From positions 2,302,620 through 2,366,619 of the forward strand of contig NZ_CP013233.1 in NCBI RefSeq assembly GCF_001584165.1: DNA of 64,000 nucleotides, given 5' to 3'. Source of the DNA: Collimonas arenae (GTDB taxonomy: Bacteria > Pseudomonadota > Gammaproteobacteria > Burkholderiales > Burkholderiaceae_D). The position numbers were made by a program, and so were the translations under genes. Below are positions 19,950 to 27,194 of the stretch, one piece after another. How positions within the stretch are numbered: position 1 is the stretch's first letter; every line of letters starts with the position of its first letter. Below the pieces are notes generated by a model. It had not been told where the DNA came from and did not search any database. It was given only the letters and a program-made list of their open reading frames with translations.

Positions 19950-20165
19950 CTAGATTCCCATCTGATGGATGATGTGGTCGTGTTCCATTCGCTGTAGGCG
20001 TAAAAGCTCCGGTACCCAAAATGGTACTTTCTTTGTGCCTTTCAGCCAGTCAGATACGGCGCGTTCGCTTCGGCGTAATCTGTGCGCTAGCTGTTTGAGT
20101 GGAATGCCTTGTGCGTAGTGGTTCATTGCTTGCGGGTTGCCGTACCTTAAATTTGGATACTTCAT
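19950..20165 (-). CDS. small helix-turn-helix protein
   Basis: 71 aa. Contains an HTH of homeodomain-like/Cro type: AQGIPLKQLAHRLRRSERAVSDWLKGTKKVPFW. The pattern AVSDWLKG-x-KVPFWVPELLRLQ resembles phage-type DUF3653-like DNA binders, as does the 114-aa gene at 20406. A truncated copy lies at 16579-16680. It sits between a strong hairpin and the AT-rich island, just outside the dif site. Regulatory target unknown. Confidence 0.7.
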   Translation of the reverse strand: MKYPNLRYGNPQAMNHYAQGIPLKQLAHRLRRSERAVSDWLKGTKKVPFWVPELLRLQRMEHDHIIHQMGI

Positions 20166-20193
20166 GTTGTTTTTCCCTCTAGAAAATGAAAAA
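20088..20193. repeat. right copy of 106-bp direct repeat
   Basis: Pairs with 16603-16708. Covers the 5' half of the intact HTH gene and its upstream region. The two copies bracket the 617-aa/129-aa/DUF4124 block. Confidence 0.85.
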
Positions 20194-20221
20194 GCCTGTT
20201 CCTTGGTAGAAACAGGCTTTT
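20190..20221. terminator. strong hairpin, bidirectional terminator
   Basis: AAAAGCCTGTT and AACAGGCTTTT form a perfect 11-bp stem with a 10-base loop. A/T-rich ends on both sides allow termination in either direction. It insulates the HTH gene and the prophage's left end. Confidence 0.8.
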
Positions 20222-20243
20222 CATTATTATCTAGCCAACTAGA

Positions 20244-20271
20244 ATTTCGTATAATTTGTATTATGTCAAAT
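20244..20271 (+). other. dif-like XerC/XerD site, left end of prophage
   Basis: 28 bp organised as a dif site: XerC arm ATTTCGTATAA, 6-bp centre TTTGTA, XerD arm TTATGTCAAAT. The XerD arm differs from the E. coli arm TTATGTTAAAT by one base, and the XerC arm keeps the CG-x-ATAA core. The same centre and a near-identical XerD arm recur in the same orientation at 32473-32500. These two sites bound the phage genes. Confidence 0.8.
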
Positions 20272-20405
20272 TGATGCTGCCCTGAAAAATCCCTTTATTT
20301 ACATTCACTTATACAACAGTCTTAAAGAATTACATTAAGACTGCTTGCCTTTCTAGTCGTTCCCTGCATAAATTATCCTCCGAGCAACCAAGGGAGAAAA
20401 ATAAG

Positions 20406-20750
20406 ATGATTACCGCACCCCGCTATATCGGCGGCGCGCATGACTTCGATGTCATGTGCGGCCAGCTGGGCATGCAATGTGTAACGACTCTGCTTGAAGT
20501 ATCACCCGCCACGGTCAGACGATGGCGCCAGGAAAACGCCAAGGTGCCACGTGCCGCCGTCCTGGCGCTGTTTTGGGAGACTCACTGGGGCCGCGCTATT
20601 GTCGACTCCCACAACGCCTACGAGCGCCAGCTGCTGCACCGACAGATTATCGGTCTCAAAAAGGAAAACGCCCGATTACGGGCGCTTTCTGAAAAACTGA
20701 TGTATACGGGAGATTTCGGCGCCGCCAACGAGCCGATATTGCGCTTCTAA
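20406..20750 (+). CDS. phage-type DNA-binding protein (DUF3653-like)
   Basis: 114 aa with an HTH-like core LLEVSPATVRRWRQENAKVPRAAVLALFWETHWG and a C-terminal helix LKKENARLRALSEKL that could dimerise. This VRRW-x-KVP-A pattern is frequent in small proteins of filamentous and other small phages of Xanthomonas and Ralstonia. Good ribosome site (AGGGAG). It is one of two plus-strand genes of the prophage and converges on the late operon, overlapping its last gene by four bases. Possible regulator. Confidence 0.75.
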   Translation: MITAPRYIGGAHDFDVMCGQLGMQCVTTLLEVSPATVRRWRQENAKVPRAAVLALFWETHWGRAIVDSHNAYERQLLHRQIIGLKKENARLRALSEKLMYTGDFGAANEPILRF

Positions 20751-21115
20751 CCTCTGTCGACAATCGCCTGATTGATCGAGTCCACAACCCCACGAACGAA
20801 CTGCGAATTTTTGCTTTGCAGCGCCCGGTGTTCACCCGAGGCGCTGCTAAGAAGAATCGAATACTGCGTTTTCTGCAGCGCCAACCAAATCAGCCACGGC
20901 GCTATAAGCACCAAGTACATCCACAGCGTCGCTGTCGGCTGCGACTTGGCTATAAAAAAACCGACTATTGCCAGTATCACAGGCGCTAGTCGGTTCGGCT
21001 TTACAGTCTTCAAATTTACTGATGTTATTCCTGCCATCGCATAGGTTTGAGACTCAATAACGATCCGCGAATTTGTGACGGTCACCTTGCCGTTTGTGTA
21101 GTAAGTTTTTTCCAT
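20747..21115 (-). CDS. DUF6232-like membrane protein
   Basis: 122 aa from the ATG at 21115 (MEKTYYTNGKVTVTNSRIVI). A small beta-rich N-terminal part, two hydrophobic segments (about residues 48-90), then YSILLSSASGEHRALQSKN. This layout (sequence motif Y-x-N-x-x-V-x-V-T-N-S-R, double helix, then SSGE) is that of the DUF6232 family of unknown function. Last gene of the minus-strand operon, with a 51-bp gap to the preceding gene, so it may be a lysogenic accessory gene. Confidence 0.65.
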   Translation of the reverse strand: MEKTYYTNGKVTVTNSRIVIESQTYAMAGITSVNLKTVKPNRLAPVILAIVGFFIAKSQPTATLWMYLVLIAPWLIWLALQKTQYSILLSSASGEHRALQSKNSQFVRGVVDSINQAIVDRG

Positions 21116-21166
21116 ATTTCCCCCTGTCAAGAGATTGCATCTTAACAAAGAAAAATAGCAGTTTCG

Positions 21167-21691
21167 CTAAGGATTTAAAATTTCTACGCTGAACCGTTCC
21201 AGCTGGCAGCTATCCGTGCCCACCGCCAGCTGGCACGTAATCAACAACGGCTGATCTTTCGACGTATCGACCGCCGCCGTCACCACAGCTGACGCTGACA
21301 CACCAAACGAATTTGCGCCGACCGGCTGCGACACCTGGCTGTTAGTCACGCCACGATTAGCCGTGTACATTTCCAGATTCAACGTTGCCGACGTTGTGTC
21401 CACGATCGTATTCAGGATGGCGCCGCCCAGCTTGACCTTGATGGTCTTGTTGTTCGCGTTGTTGGTGTGCGACTCCAACACATGCACCCTGATGGCGCCA
21501 TGCGGCCCGATCGAGTTACCAGGGATAACTAGATTGGCTTGCGTGGTTTCAGCCGTGGTGCCTGTCACGTTGACCGGCACCGCCGACTGTTCCACCAGTT
21601 TGACGGTGTTGTTGCCGTAGATATTTGCCGTCACCGCGTGGGCGCTGAGAGCGGCCAGCGATACGGCAAAAGCGAGAAGCAATTTTTTCAT
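21167..21691 (-). CDS. exported or structural phage protein with signal peptide
   Basis: 174 aa. Begins with a classical Sec signal peptide (MKKLLLAFAVSLAALSAHA, cleavage after AHA). The mature part is beta-rich and Thr/Val/Asn-rich, like a jelly-roll or spike domain (KLVEQSAVPVNVTG...ITCQLAVGTDSCQLERFSVEI). A signal peptide on a capsid-operon protein is odd; it could be a periplasmic lysis or maturation factor, or a membrane-delivered spike. Start overlaps the previous stop as TAATG. Confidence 0.7.
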   Translation of the reverse strand: MKKLLLAFAVSLAALSAHAVTANIYGNNTVKLVEQSAVPVNVTGTTAETTQANLVIPGNSIGPHGAIRVHVLESHTNNANNKTIKVKLGGAILNTIVDTTSATLNLEMYTANRGVTNSQVSQPVGANSFGVSASAVVTAAVDTSKDQPLLITCQLAVGTDSCQLERFSVEILNP

Positions 21692-21762
21692 TATTTGCTC
21701 TTCTTCCGGCGCCGGAACTGCCCGTTCGCCTTGCGTGGTGGTGTGCGCTTCTTCTTGGTCAT
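21691..21762 (-). CDS. tiny basic protein, 23 aa
   Basis: MTKKKRTPPRKANGQFRRRKKSK: 13 of 23 residues are Lys or Arg. The ATG overlaps the preceding stop (ATGA) and its TAA overlaps the next ATG, which supports real translation despite the size. The high charge suggests DNA condensation or capsid packaging, as for small basic virion peptides in membrane-containing phages; this is inference. Confidence 0.65.
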   Translation of the reverse strand: MTKKKRTPPRKANGQFRRRKKSK

Positions 21763-21893
21763 GCTGTTTTCTCCTTTGAGGTTACGATGAAATCCATTTT
21801 TGTTTCCAGCCTGGTCAGCCGGTTTTCTGTGCGCATGAAATAGCCGAGCAATGCCACCAAATTTGCACCGCCGAGTATCAGTTCGATCGTCAT
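21759..21893 (-). CDS. 44-aa membrane protein (possible lysis accessory)
   Basis: MTIELILGGANLVALLGYF then a basic coiled segment RTENRLTRLETKMDFIV. One N-terminal membrane helix with a cytoplasmic amphipathic tail, overlapping both neighbours as ATGA. It follows the holin gene directly, so a role in lysis is plausible. Confidence 0.6.
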   Translation of the reverse strand: MTIELILGGANLVALLGYFMRTENRLTRLETKMDFIVTSKEKTA

Positions 21894-22309
21894 TGCGCGC
21901 CCTTCACTTTCTCGATAGTGCGCAGCGTCCCCAGGCCGAGCAGGCCCAGGACCACCGGCATCATTTGCGACAGGTCGGCCAGCGGCAAATGCACCGGGTG
22001 ACCGGCGGCGGCCAGCGCCCAGGTCAGCGCCGGCCCGGCCACGAAATTCCAGGCGAACGCCCCGCCGCATGTCCATCCCATGAATGGGCGCCATCCGGAC
22101 TTAAACAGGCTTTCGCTTTGCGCTTCCGTGTTGTCGACGGCGATCTGCGCCAGGCGCGTTTTAAGGTCGGCATCCAGATAGGCCAGGTCGCCGTTTTGCT
22201 GCAGCGTCTGGAATGCCAGCTGCGCCTGCGCTTGTTGCGCTGGATCAGGCCAAAGCCGTTTGAACACTTCGCTGATGGCCGGAGCCAGGATTGCGGTAAT
22301 TGGGTTCAT
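21890..22309 (-). CDS. holin, 3TM family
   Basis: 139 aa. The signature SGWRPFMGWTCGGAFAWNFVAGP followed by two further hydrophobic helices matches the phage 3TM holin family (usual WRP-x-x-GW motif). Amphipathic helix-rich N-terminal domain (residues 1-65). Expected to permeabilise the inner membrane for lysozyme release. Four-base overlap downstream, one-base overlap upstream. Confidence 0.82.
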   Translation of the reverse strand: MNPITAILAPAISEVFKRLWPDPAQQAQAQLAFQTLQQNGDLAYLDADLKTRLAQIAVDNTEAQSESLFKSGWRPFMGWTCGGAFAWNFVAGPALTWALAAAGHPVHLPLADLSQMMPVVLGLLGLGTLRTIEKVKGAQ

Positions 22310-22689
22310 TACATTTGCATGTAGTCAAAGTTGAGGCCGGTAGCGGCGTCTGACTGCGACGCCCCCGCCGGTGCCGGTACAAATTGCGCAGGACTGGCCG
22401 CGATCGACGGCGACGGCTGGCTGCTGGTCAGGTAGCTCAGGAAATCGCCAGCCGGACACGAAAACGAGGCATCCCAGGTTTTGCCGGCAGCGATATCCTG
22501 CTGGCATTGCGTCTGATTCGTGCGCGGTACGCCGAGCGCGTCACCCACGCCCAGGACGGTGCCGGTAGCCACCTGGCCCGCCGCATTAACAGCCCCCGCA
22601 GCCACACTCGCAATTGCGTTTTTTTTTAGCAGCAGGTAAGCCACGGCAGCAGCCGCGATCAGCAGATAGGCTTTGTTGATGCCGTCCAT
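22309..22689 (-). CDS. phage membrane protein with N-terminal helix
   Basis: 126 aa: short N-terminal membrane helix (AYLLIAAAAVAYLLLKK), an Ala/Gly/Val region, two cysteines (QTQCQQDI and SFSCPAGD), and a Pro/Ala/Ser-rich tail. The same plan (membrane helix first, low-complexity soluble part after) recurs in the next two genes, as expected for proteins of an internal virion membrane. Confidence 0.6.
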   Translation of the reverse strand: MDGINKAYLLIAAAAVAYLLLKKNAIASVAAGAVNAAGQVATGTVLGVGDALGVPRTNQTQCQQDIAAGKTWDASFSCPAGDFLSYLTSSQPSPSIAASPAQFVPAPAGASQSDAATGLNFDYMQM

Positions 22690-22692
22690 GGG

Positions 22693-23094
22693 TTAGAAGC
22701 CCAAAGATGTCAACGGACCAGCGCCCAGGAAGCCGAGGTCGTTATTGCCGGCGCCGGTCATGGTCAGGTCGCCGGTGCCGAGGAAGCCAGGTGTCGGAAT
22801 CGCCGGCACTGCGTCGCCTACCGCGCCGGCGTTCATGTAGCCGGTAATGGCCGACGCGATCGGATCGTTTGTCATGCCGCTGGCCGTCTCCGACACGCCG
22901 GAACTGCTGCTACCCATGAAGCGCAAGGCGTTGCCGAGCAAGCCGCCCAGGAACTGGTTTGTTCCGGTGCCGGCGCTGCCTGGCATGCTGCCGGTGCCGG
23001 CTGGCCGCGCTGCTGCCTGAACCTTGTTGCTGCGCGAGTACATGAACGCGCCGCCCAGGAGCAAAACGACCATCATCAAGGAATCATCTTTCAT
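22693..23094 (-). CDS. phage membrane protein, Gly-rich tail
   Basis: 133 aa from the ATG at 23094, which overlaps the lysozyme stop (ATGA). Starts with a membrane helix (SLMMVVLLLGGAFMYSRSNK) then a long Gly/Thr/Ala-rich region ending GFLGTGDLT...LGFLGAGPLTSLGF. No family recognised. Probably inserted in the virion's inner membrane. Confidence 0.6.
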   Translation of the reverse strand: MKDDSLMMVVLLLGGAFMYSRSNKVQAAARPAGTGSMPGSAGTGTNQFLGGLLGNALRFMGSSSSGVSETASGMTNDPIASAITGYMNAGAVGDAVPAIPTPGFLGTGDLTMTGAGNNDLGFLGAGPLTSLGF

Positions 23095-23759
23095 GCGAGA
23101 GCGCCTCCTGCGCTGGTATAAGCATTTTGAAGTGTTGCGAGTGAGTTTTCGCCCTGACCGTAGCCGGCGCCTGGCAGCGATGCCCAAATGCGGCGTACCT
23201 TGCTGACGGCATCGGCAAAGCGCCCGGCCTGCACATCCGACAGCGCGCCCTTTTGCCGGATCAGTTCGGCGGCGGCGGCATCCTGCGACGCCGGCGTGAA
23301 GTCTGGCAGGCTGATGGATTGCCGCAGCTTGTTCCATGTGGTTTTTGTGATCTGGTAGGCGCCCGCCGCCGTCGACACGCAGCCCGGCCCCATGCCGGCG
23401 CCGGCGCACATCGAATCCGACAGCTTGACGCCGCCCCATCCCAGGTTTCCGGGATGGTCTGAAAAATCGGTGATCGTGAAGGCATACGCGTACACGGTCG
23501 CGTAAGGGTTGCCGGTCTTGGCGGTGCCCTCGCTGGTCTGGATCGTCTGCAAGAACGCCGCCTGGTTGGCGTCGCCTTGAGACTGGCTTACTGGGTTCAT
23601 TGCATCGCTTGTCATGTTGCTGATGTCCGTAAAATTGGGTATCTGGTCTAAAACGCTGCCTGTTTGGTCATCTAAATAACTGCTGGTGTCGCCGCTCTTG
23701 TTGACGATGACATAGGCGAGAACCGCCGCAGCCAGCACAATAAGCATGTCCCGGTCCAT
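23091..23759 (-). CDS. membrane-anchored lysozyme (GH24/GH104-like)
   Basis: 222 aa. N-terminal membrane helix (MLIVLAAAVLAYVIV), then a muramidase-like domain from about residue 68: AFLQTIQTSEGT with a likely catalytic Glu, NPYATVYAY, ITDFSDHPG, STAAGAYQITKTTWNKL and LPDFTPASQDAAAAELI. The AGAYQ and F-x-P-x-x-QD-x-A motifs are typical of phage GH24/GH104 lysozymes. The anchor suggests virion association, for peptidoglycan digestion during entry, as well as lysis. Confidence 0.85.
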   Translation of the reverse strand: MDRDMLIVLAAAVLAYVIVNKSGDTSSYLDDQTGSVLDQIPNFTDISNMTSDAMNPVSQSQGDANQAAFLQTIQTSEGTAKTGNPYATVYAYAFTITDFSDHPGNLGWGGVKLSDSMCAGAGMGPGCVSTAAGAYQITKTTWNKLRQSISLPDFTPASQDAAAAELIRQKGALSDVQAGRFADAVSKVRRIWASLPGAGYGQGENSLATLQNAYTSAGGALA

Positions 23760-23760
23760 A

Positions 23761-24216
23761 TCAAACCGGCTCTTCGTACCATTCGAACGAGCCGGAAATA
23801 TCGGTCGCCAACACGGTTTGAATCATGTTCAATCCCCAGCCTGGTGGCAACACAATCGGCTCGTAGGGACGGTAGGTAATCGGCGTGTTGGCGCTCAGAT
23901 TCACCCCTAAAATCGTTGCCCCGCCAAGAGTTCCGGCATTTGCTTGTACATTGACTACGCCAACAGCAACGGCGCCGCCCCCTTTTTTTGATTGCCCGGG
24001 GCCGGCCAGCGTGGTCAACGCGGCGTTGTACAGCTTGAGCAGAATTCCACCATTTGCGCCCGATGAATAGGTCAAGGCGTCAAGGACCAGATTTTTGCCA
24101 GAGCCTGCTGGGTTCCATAGTTGCACGTGCGCGTTTTGCCCTGCTACTGGAGGACCGGAACCAAACATCATGAACGTGATGCCGCCTAAGGTACGCGCCT
24201 TGCCGCCATCGATCAC
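23761..24216 (-). CDS. probable minor capsid or spike protein
   Basis: 151 aa from the GTG at 24216. Beta-rich with many Gly/Asn: TFMMFGSGPPVAGQNAHVQLWNPAGSGKNLVLDALTY, then a G-rich loop GQSKKGGGAVAVG and WGLNMIQTV. No membrane helix. Pattern fits a beta-sandwich virion protein (penton or spike). The weak ribosome site and GTG start leave the exact start uncertain. Forms a pair with the 92-aa gene just upstream. Confidence 0.6.
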   Translation of the reverse strand: MIDGGKARTLGGITFMMFGSGPPVAGQNAHVQLWNPAGSGKNLVLDALTYSSGANGGILLKLYNAALTTLAGPGQSKKGGGAVAVGVVNVQANAGTLGGATILGVNLSANTPITYRPYEPIVLPPGWGLNMIQTVLATDISGSFEWYEEPV

Positions 24217-24230
24217 CGATACGGTGCCTA

Positions 24231-24509
24231 TTACGCGGTGGTCGAAAAACTACCGTCAGCAATTACCAGCTGGCCGACAATGGTTCCGAGGCCCAGGTTG
24301 TTCGAAATAGTCAGCCGGTCGTAGTCGATATCGAGCTTGAAGCCCTGGCCGACTTGCAAGATGACCTCGCCGCCCTTGGCGCCCGAAATCACTACCTTGA
24401 TGCTGGTATCCATGCCGCCGGCGCTGGCCGATTCGTAATACAAAAACGAGCCGCGAGTTTCTACGATCGTAGAGGCATTCGGCGCCAGGTTGATAGGGTA
24501 TTTTGTCAT
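24231..24509 (-). CDS. small beta-rich virion protein candidate
   Basis: 92 aa: INLAPNASTIVETRGSFLYYESASAGG...IKVVISGAKGGEVILQVGQGFKLDIDYDRLTISNN. This all-beta composition with alternating hydrophobics resembles phage adaptor or collar-type beta barrels. No signal or membrane segment. Three bases separate it from the gene before. Confidence 0.6.
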   Translation of the reverse strand: MTKYPINLAPNASTIVETRGSFLYYESASAGGMDTSIKVVISGAKGGEVILQVGQGFKLDIDYDRLTISNNLGLGTIVGQLVIADGSFSTTA

Positions 24510-24512
24510 CGC

Positions 24513-25079
24513 TTAGCCCTTGTGCATCATCATTGCAACCGCCGCTACGCCGATGACGCCCATGCCGACCAACAGCAACGTTCGGTTTCCGGTGCTTGAG
24601 TCGGAGGCGTTTTTATAAGCGTCTGCCGCAAGTTGCGCGGTGCTGGTCGCTAGGCCCATTGTTTGCGCTGCACTGGTCAGCGAATTTGCCCCGGTCTGCT
24701 TCGCCAGGTCGAACACATCCTGAATCGTTTGCTGATTGTTTTGCGCCACGGCCTTGACCGTATCGATGGCGCCGCCGACCGAGAACTGGCCCAGGTCAAT
24801 CGCCTTTGAACCAAGCGTTGTTATGCCGTCCAGCGCAGCCTTGACGCTGCCGCCGTCGGTCATGTTGATGGTGGTTGTATCGTTGCGCACCGCCAGGCTG
24901 TTGTTGCCGCTGATCGCTTGCGCGTTCTCGCTGGCGACGTTGCGCCGGTCTTGGCTTGTGACGTTGGTGGTGGTGGTCGTGACCGGGCTGGTCGTCTGCG
25001 AACTGCTGGAATCGCCGCCAAGACGCAAAGGCATCCAGGCGAAGCAACACGCGGCCTTCCAGAATTTCAAGATGCTCAT
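24513..25079 (-). CDS. phage protein with C-terminal membrane helix
   Basis: 188 aa. Hydrophobic N-terminal stretch, then a Ser/Thr-rich region (SSSSQTTSPVTTTTTNVTSQ), a helical middle part (AVAQNNQQTIQDVFDLAKQT) and a final membrane helix (TLLLVGMGVIGVAAVAMMM). Similar proteins with an N-rich Thr/Asn segment before a long helix are common in small DJR and other phages, but no function is assigned. ATGA overlap with the upstream gene. Confidence 0.6.
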   Translation of the reverse strand: MSILKFWKAACCFAWMPLRLGGDSSSSQTTSPVTTTTTNVTSQDRRNVASENAQAISGNNSLAVRNDTTTINMTDGGSVKAALDGITTLGSKAIDLGQFSVGGAIDTVKAVAQNNQQTIQDVFDLAKQTGANSLTSAAQTMGLATSTAQLAADAYKNASDSSTGNRTLLLVGMGVIGVAAVAMMMHKG

Positions 25080-25465
25080 AAAGTTTTTCTCATTTGGGTG
25101 AACCCGTTGTTCTCGCCAGTCACTCGATATCCGAGCGCCTGGGCTTTTTTTATCAATCCTGGCCGCTGAGTCTGGAAACCAATTTCGTCAAACTCCCGCC
25201 CTTGCTGGTCCAGCAGCGCCGCCATGACCTTAGTCAAATCGAGGCTTGCCCTCCCAGCTGCCGCCCTCACCCACAACACCGACCCTTCCGCATGCAGCAC
25301 ATAGGCGCCTACGATCTGGCCGGCATCGTCTTCCATCTTGATGCACACCGCGCCGGCCAGGACGCTATCGATATCGATCTGCCCTGCCCTGTCCGTCTTG
25401 GGCGTGAGCGCCGCCAGTAACACGGCCCTCACATCATCAGGCTGGCAAGGCGCGGCGTGTATCAC
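25076..25465 (-). CDS. GNAT-like phage protein
   Basis: 129 aa from the GTG at 25465 (GTGA overlap). Composition and order fit a GNAT acyltransferase-like fold: a beta strand AGAVCIKMEDDAGQIVGAYVLHAEGSVLWVRAA, a helix LTKVMAALLDQQG, and the usual terminal part GLIKKAQALGYRVTGENNGFTQMRKTL. The acetyl-CoA pyrophosphate loop is not clear, so catalysis is uncertain. Its place among virion genes is unusual and may indicate a structural use of the fold. Confidence 0.55.
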   Translation of the reverse strand: MIHAAPCQPDDVRAVLLAALTPKTDRAGQIDIDSVLAGAVCIKMEDDAGQIVGAYVLHAEGSVLWVRAAAGRASLDLTKVMAALLDQQGREFDEIGFQTQRPGLIKKAQALGYRVTGENNGFTQMRKTL

Positions 25466-25758
25466 CCGTGATGTCGCAATACCAGCAGCGCAATACCGGC
25501 CATCAGCAACAACGGCATCATGTTGCCGCCGGTGCCGAGCAATCCGCTTAACCCGCCGCCGGCGGCGGTAGGTGTTTGCGTGGACTGGTTTGCATCCTTG
25601 TTGCCGGTCGCCGATAGCGTCGAATTCGGCGAGTTTTTATTGACGATCCATCCGCTATCGTCAAAGTTGAAAGCGATGTCCAGCGGGTTCGATACCCCGC
25701 TGATGCCGTTCGCGCCGGATGGCCCGCCGCCGCCAGCGCTAGCGCTGATCGGCATCAT
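25462..25758 (-). CDS. phage membrane protein, C-terminal helix
   Basis: 98 aa. Gly/Ser/Asn-rich soluble part (ISASAGGGGPSGANG) followed by a C-terminal membrane helix (MMPLLLMAGIALLVLRHHG). The start is TAATG-coupled to the gene above. Likely a virion membrane protein. Confidence 0.6.
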   Translation of the reverse strand: MMPISASAGGGGPSGANGISGVSNPLDIAFNFDDSGWIVNKNSPNSTLSATGNKDANQSTQTPTAAGGGLSGLLGTGGNMMPLLLMAGIALLVLRHHG

Positions 25759-26012
25759 TATTTTTTCTCCAGTACGAAGAACGCCACCAGGCCAGCAATC
25801 ACCAGAAATACGAACTGGTTATGCTGCTGCACCTGTACTGCTTGCTGCGCCGTGATCGACGCGCCGCTGCCGACATTCAAGGCATTGACGGCAGCGCCGG
25901 CAATACCGTTCAGCAGAACGTCTGTGAAATTGCTTGCGCCGGAGTTGAGAGCGTCAGGCGGCAAGGTGCCCGCTGACGTATCCAACCCGAGCGCATCAGT
26001 TTGATAGCTCAT
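25758..26012 (-). CDS. phage membrane protein next to the capsid gene
   Basis: 84 aa. Soluble Ala/Asn-rich N-terminal part and a C-terminal membrane helix (QFVFLVIAGLVAFFVLEKK) with a dilysine end. Lies 9 bp after the major capsid gene with a GGCGGGG ribosome site. In PM2-type virions small membrane proteins beside the capsid gene line the internal membrane; the same role is inferred here. Confidence 0.65.
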   Translation of the reverse strand: MSYQTDALGLDTSAGTLPPDALNSGASNFTDVLLNGIAGAAVNALNVGSGASITAQQAVQVQQHNQFVFLVIAGLVAFFVLEKK

Positions 26013-26021
26013 AGCCCCGCC

Positions 26022-26870
26022 TTACAGGTTGGTGGCAGAGTCCAGCACCTCAGCAATGACGTTGACGGTCGCGCCGCCTGCATCTGTCAGATAGGCGTTG
26101 AATTCGAACGAGTCGTACACCATGCCTTGATTGGTGTTGCGGATCGTCTTGATGTGTGCGTCGTGATTGTTATCGACCAAGAAGTCACCCACGAACAAGC
26201 GCGATTGCGGGACTTTTTTGAACTGCGATTGATCGAAACGGTTGTCGATATCGAATTGATCGAAGAACACCAGGCCGTTTTTCTTGCACTCCAGACGCGA
26301 CAGGTTGCCGTTCGTGGTCGCCGTGAAGTCGGTGCCGGTGTAGAACAGCCAAATACGCTTGAGCAGCGCGCCGCGCAGGGACAGCGGCAGCGTGAATTTG
26401 CCCGCGGCTGATTGCGTGAACGAGAACGGCATGTACTTCAACACCCAAGGGTTGTTTTGGGCAGTTTCCATATACACCTGGGCCGAAATCACCGGCGCCA
26501 CCGCAGCGGCGTTGATGTAGATTTCGATGTATACCTCGCCGACTGGCAGCAGCGCCATCAGGTCCAGGCCACCCACTTCCTTGACTGGAAAAATAGCTTG
26601 GTCGCGCTCAGTGAAGTCCAGCAACAGATACTGCGCGTTGTCGGCGCCGTTTTTGTAGTTGTTGACCTGATTGAGCTGGGGTTCGAGCAAATCCCAGATG
26701 ACACGCGGACCGACCTTGACGCGGATGCGGTCAATTTTGGTCTTGTCGAAGGTAGTACCCGACAATTTCAGCTTGACGCCGACCAGAGTAAATTCCTCTG
26801 CCGGAATGCGGAGTGTGGCGATTGCGCCTGGCGCGACGCCGACCACTTGCGATGCTGGTTTATTAAACAT
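26022..26870 (-). CDS. major capsid protein, PM2 P2-like double jelly roll
   Basis: 282 aa, no membrane segment. The N-terminal half (VVGVAPGAIATLRIPAEEF, LKLSGTTFDKTKIDRIRVKV, GPRVIWDL) matches in order my memory of PM2 P2 (VAAGNSCSIKLPIGQ, LRYSGVTPSQIKNVRVEL, DGRLLS), and VGEVYIEIYINAAAVAPVISA matches P2's VGLTTCEIKFDIDEAAAGPKLSA. P2 is 269 aa. Two similar beta-sandwich halves are expected; a second set of strands runs through VFFDQFDIDNRF and VYDSFEFNAYL. Strong ribosome site and gene-order position beside small membrane proteins support the call. Confidence 0.85.
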   Translation of the reverse strand: MFNKPASQVVGVAPGAIATLRIPAEEFTLVGVKLKLSGTTFDKTKIDRIRVKVGPRVIWDLLEPQLNQVNNYKNGADNAQYLLLDFTERDQAIFPVKEVGGLDLMALLPVGEVYIEIYINAAAVAPVISAQVYMETAQNNPWVLKYMPFSFTQSAAGKFTLPLSLRGALLKRIWLFYTGTDFTATTNGNLSRLECKKNGLVFFDQFDIDNRFDQSQFKKVPQSRLFVGDFLVDNNHDAHIKTIRNTNQGMVYDSFEFNAYLTDAGGATVNVIAEVLDSATNL

Positions 26871-26921
26871 GATGCCCTTTTCGTTGTTCAGTTGTGAGTT
26901 GTGCGGCCAGCCCGGGGGCTG

Positions 26922-27032
26922 TTATTTCGGCAGGTAAGCGCCGATAACCGGAACGTTCACAGCGTTGTTGATCACCTTGGCGATGGCATACACGGCCAGG
27001 ACGAATGCGGCTTGTTTCAGATGTTCTTTCAC
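26922..27032 (-). CDS. 36-aa phage membrane peptide
   Basis: GTG start at 27032 behind AAGGAAA. Sequence begins MKEHLKQAAFVLAVYAIAKV and is mostly one membrane helix. Spaced 12 bp after the 46-aa gene and about 50 bp before the capsid gene. Candidate minor virion membrane protein. Confidence 0.55.
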   Translation of the reverse strand: MKEHLKQAAFVLAVYAIAKVINNAVNVPVIGAYLPK

Positions 27033-27044
27033 GATATTTCCTTG

Positions 27045-27185
27045 TTAGTTGGGTAGGTCGTAATTTTTCACCAGCGCTTTAAGCGTCGGCGAGTGCGCCA
27101 CGACAAAGGCAAACAGGATCAGCGCTAGCCCGGTGGCGATCGCTTCCTGTGTGACCATTTGCAGTGATGGGAGATATTTGTTCAT
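27045..27185 (-). CDS. 46-aa phage membrane peptide
   Basis: MNKYLPSLQMVTQEAIATGL then a hydrophobic helix ALILFAFVVAHSPTLKALVKN. It starts 9 bp after the ATPase stop and ends 12 bp before the 36-aa gene. One membrane helix with a charged C-terminal tail. Too short for homology calls by eye. Confidence 0.55.
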   Translation of the reverse strand: MNKYLPSLQMVTQEAIATGLALILFAFVVAHSPTLKALVKNYDLPN

Positions 27186-27194
27186 ACGCACTCT

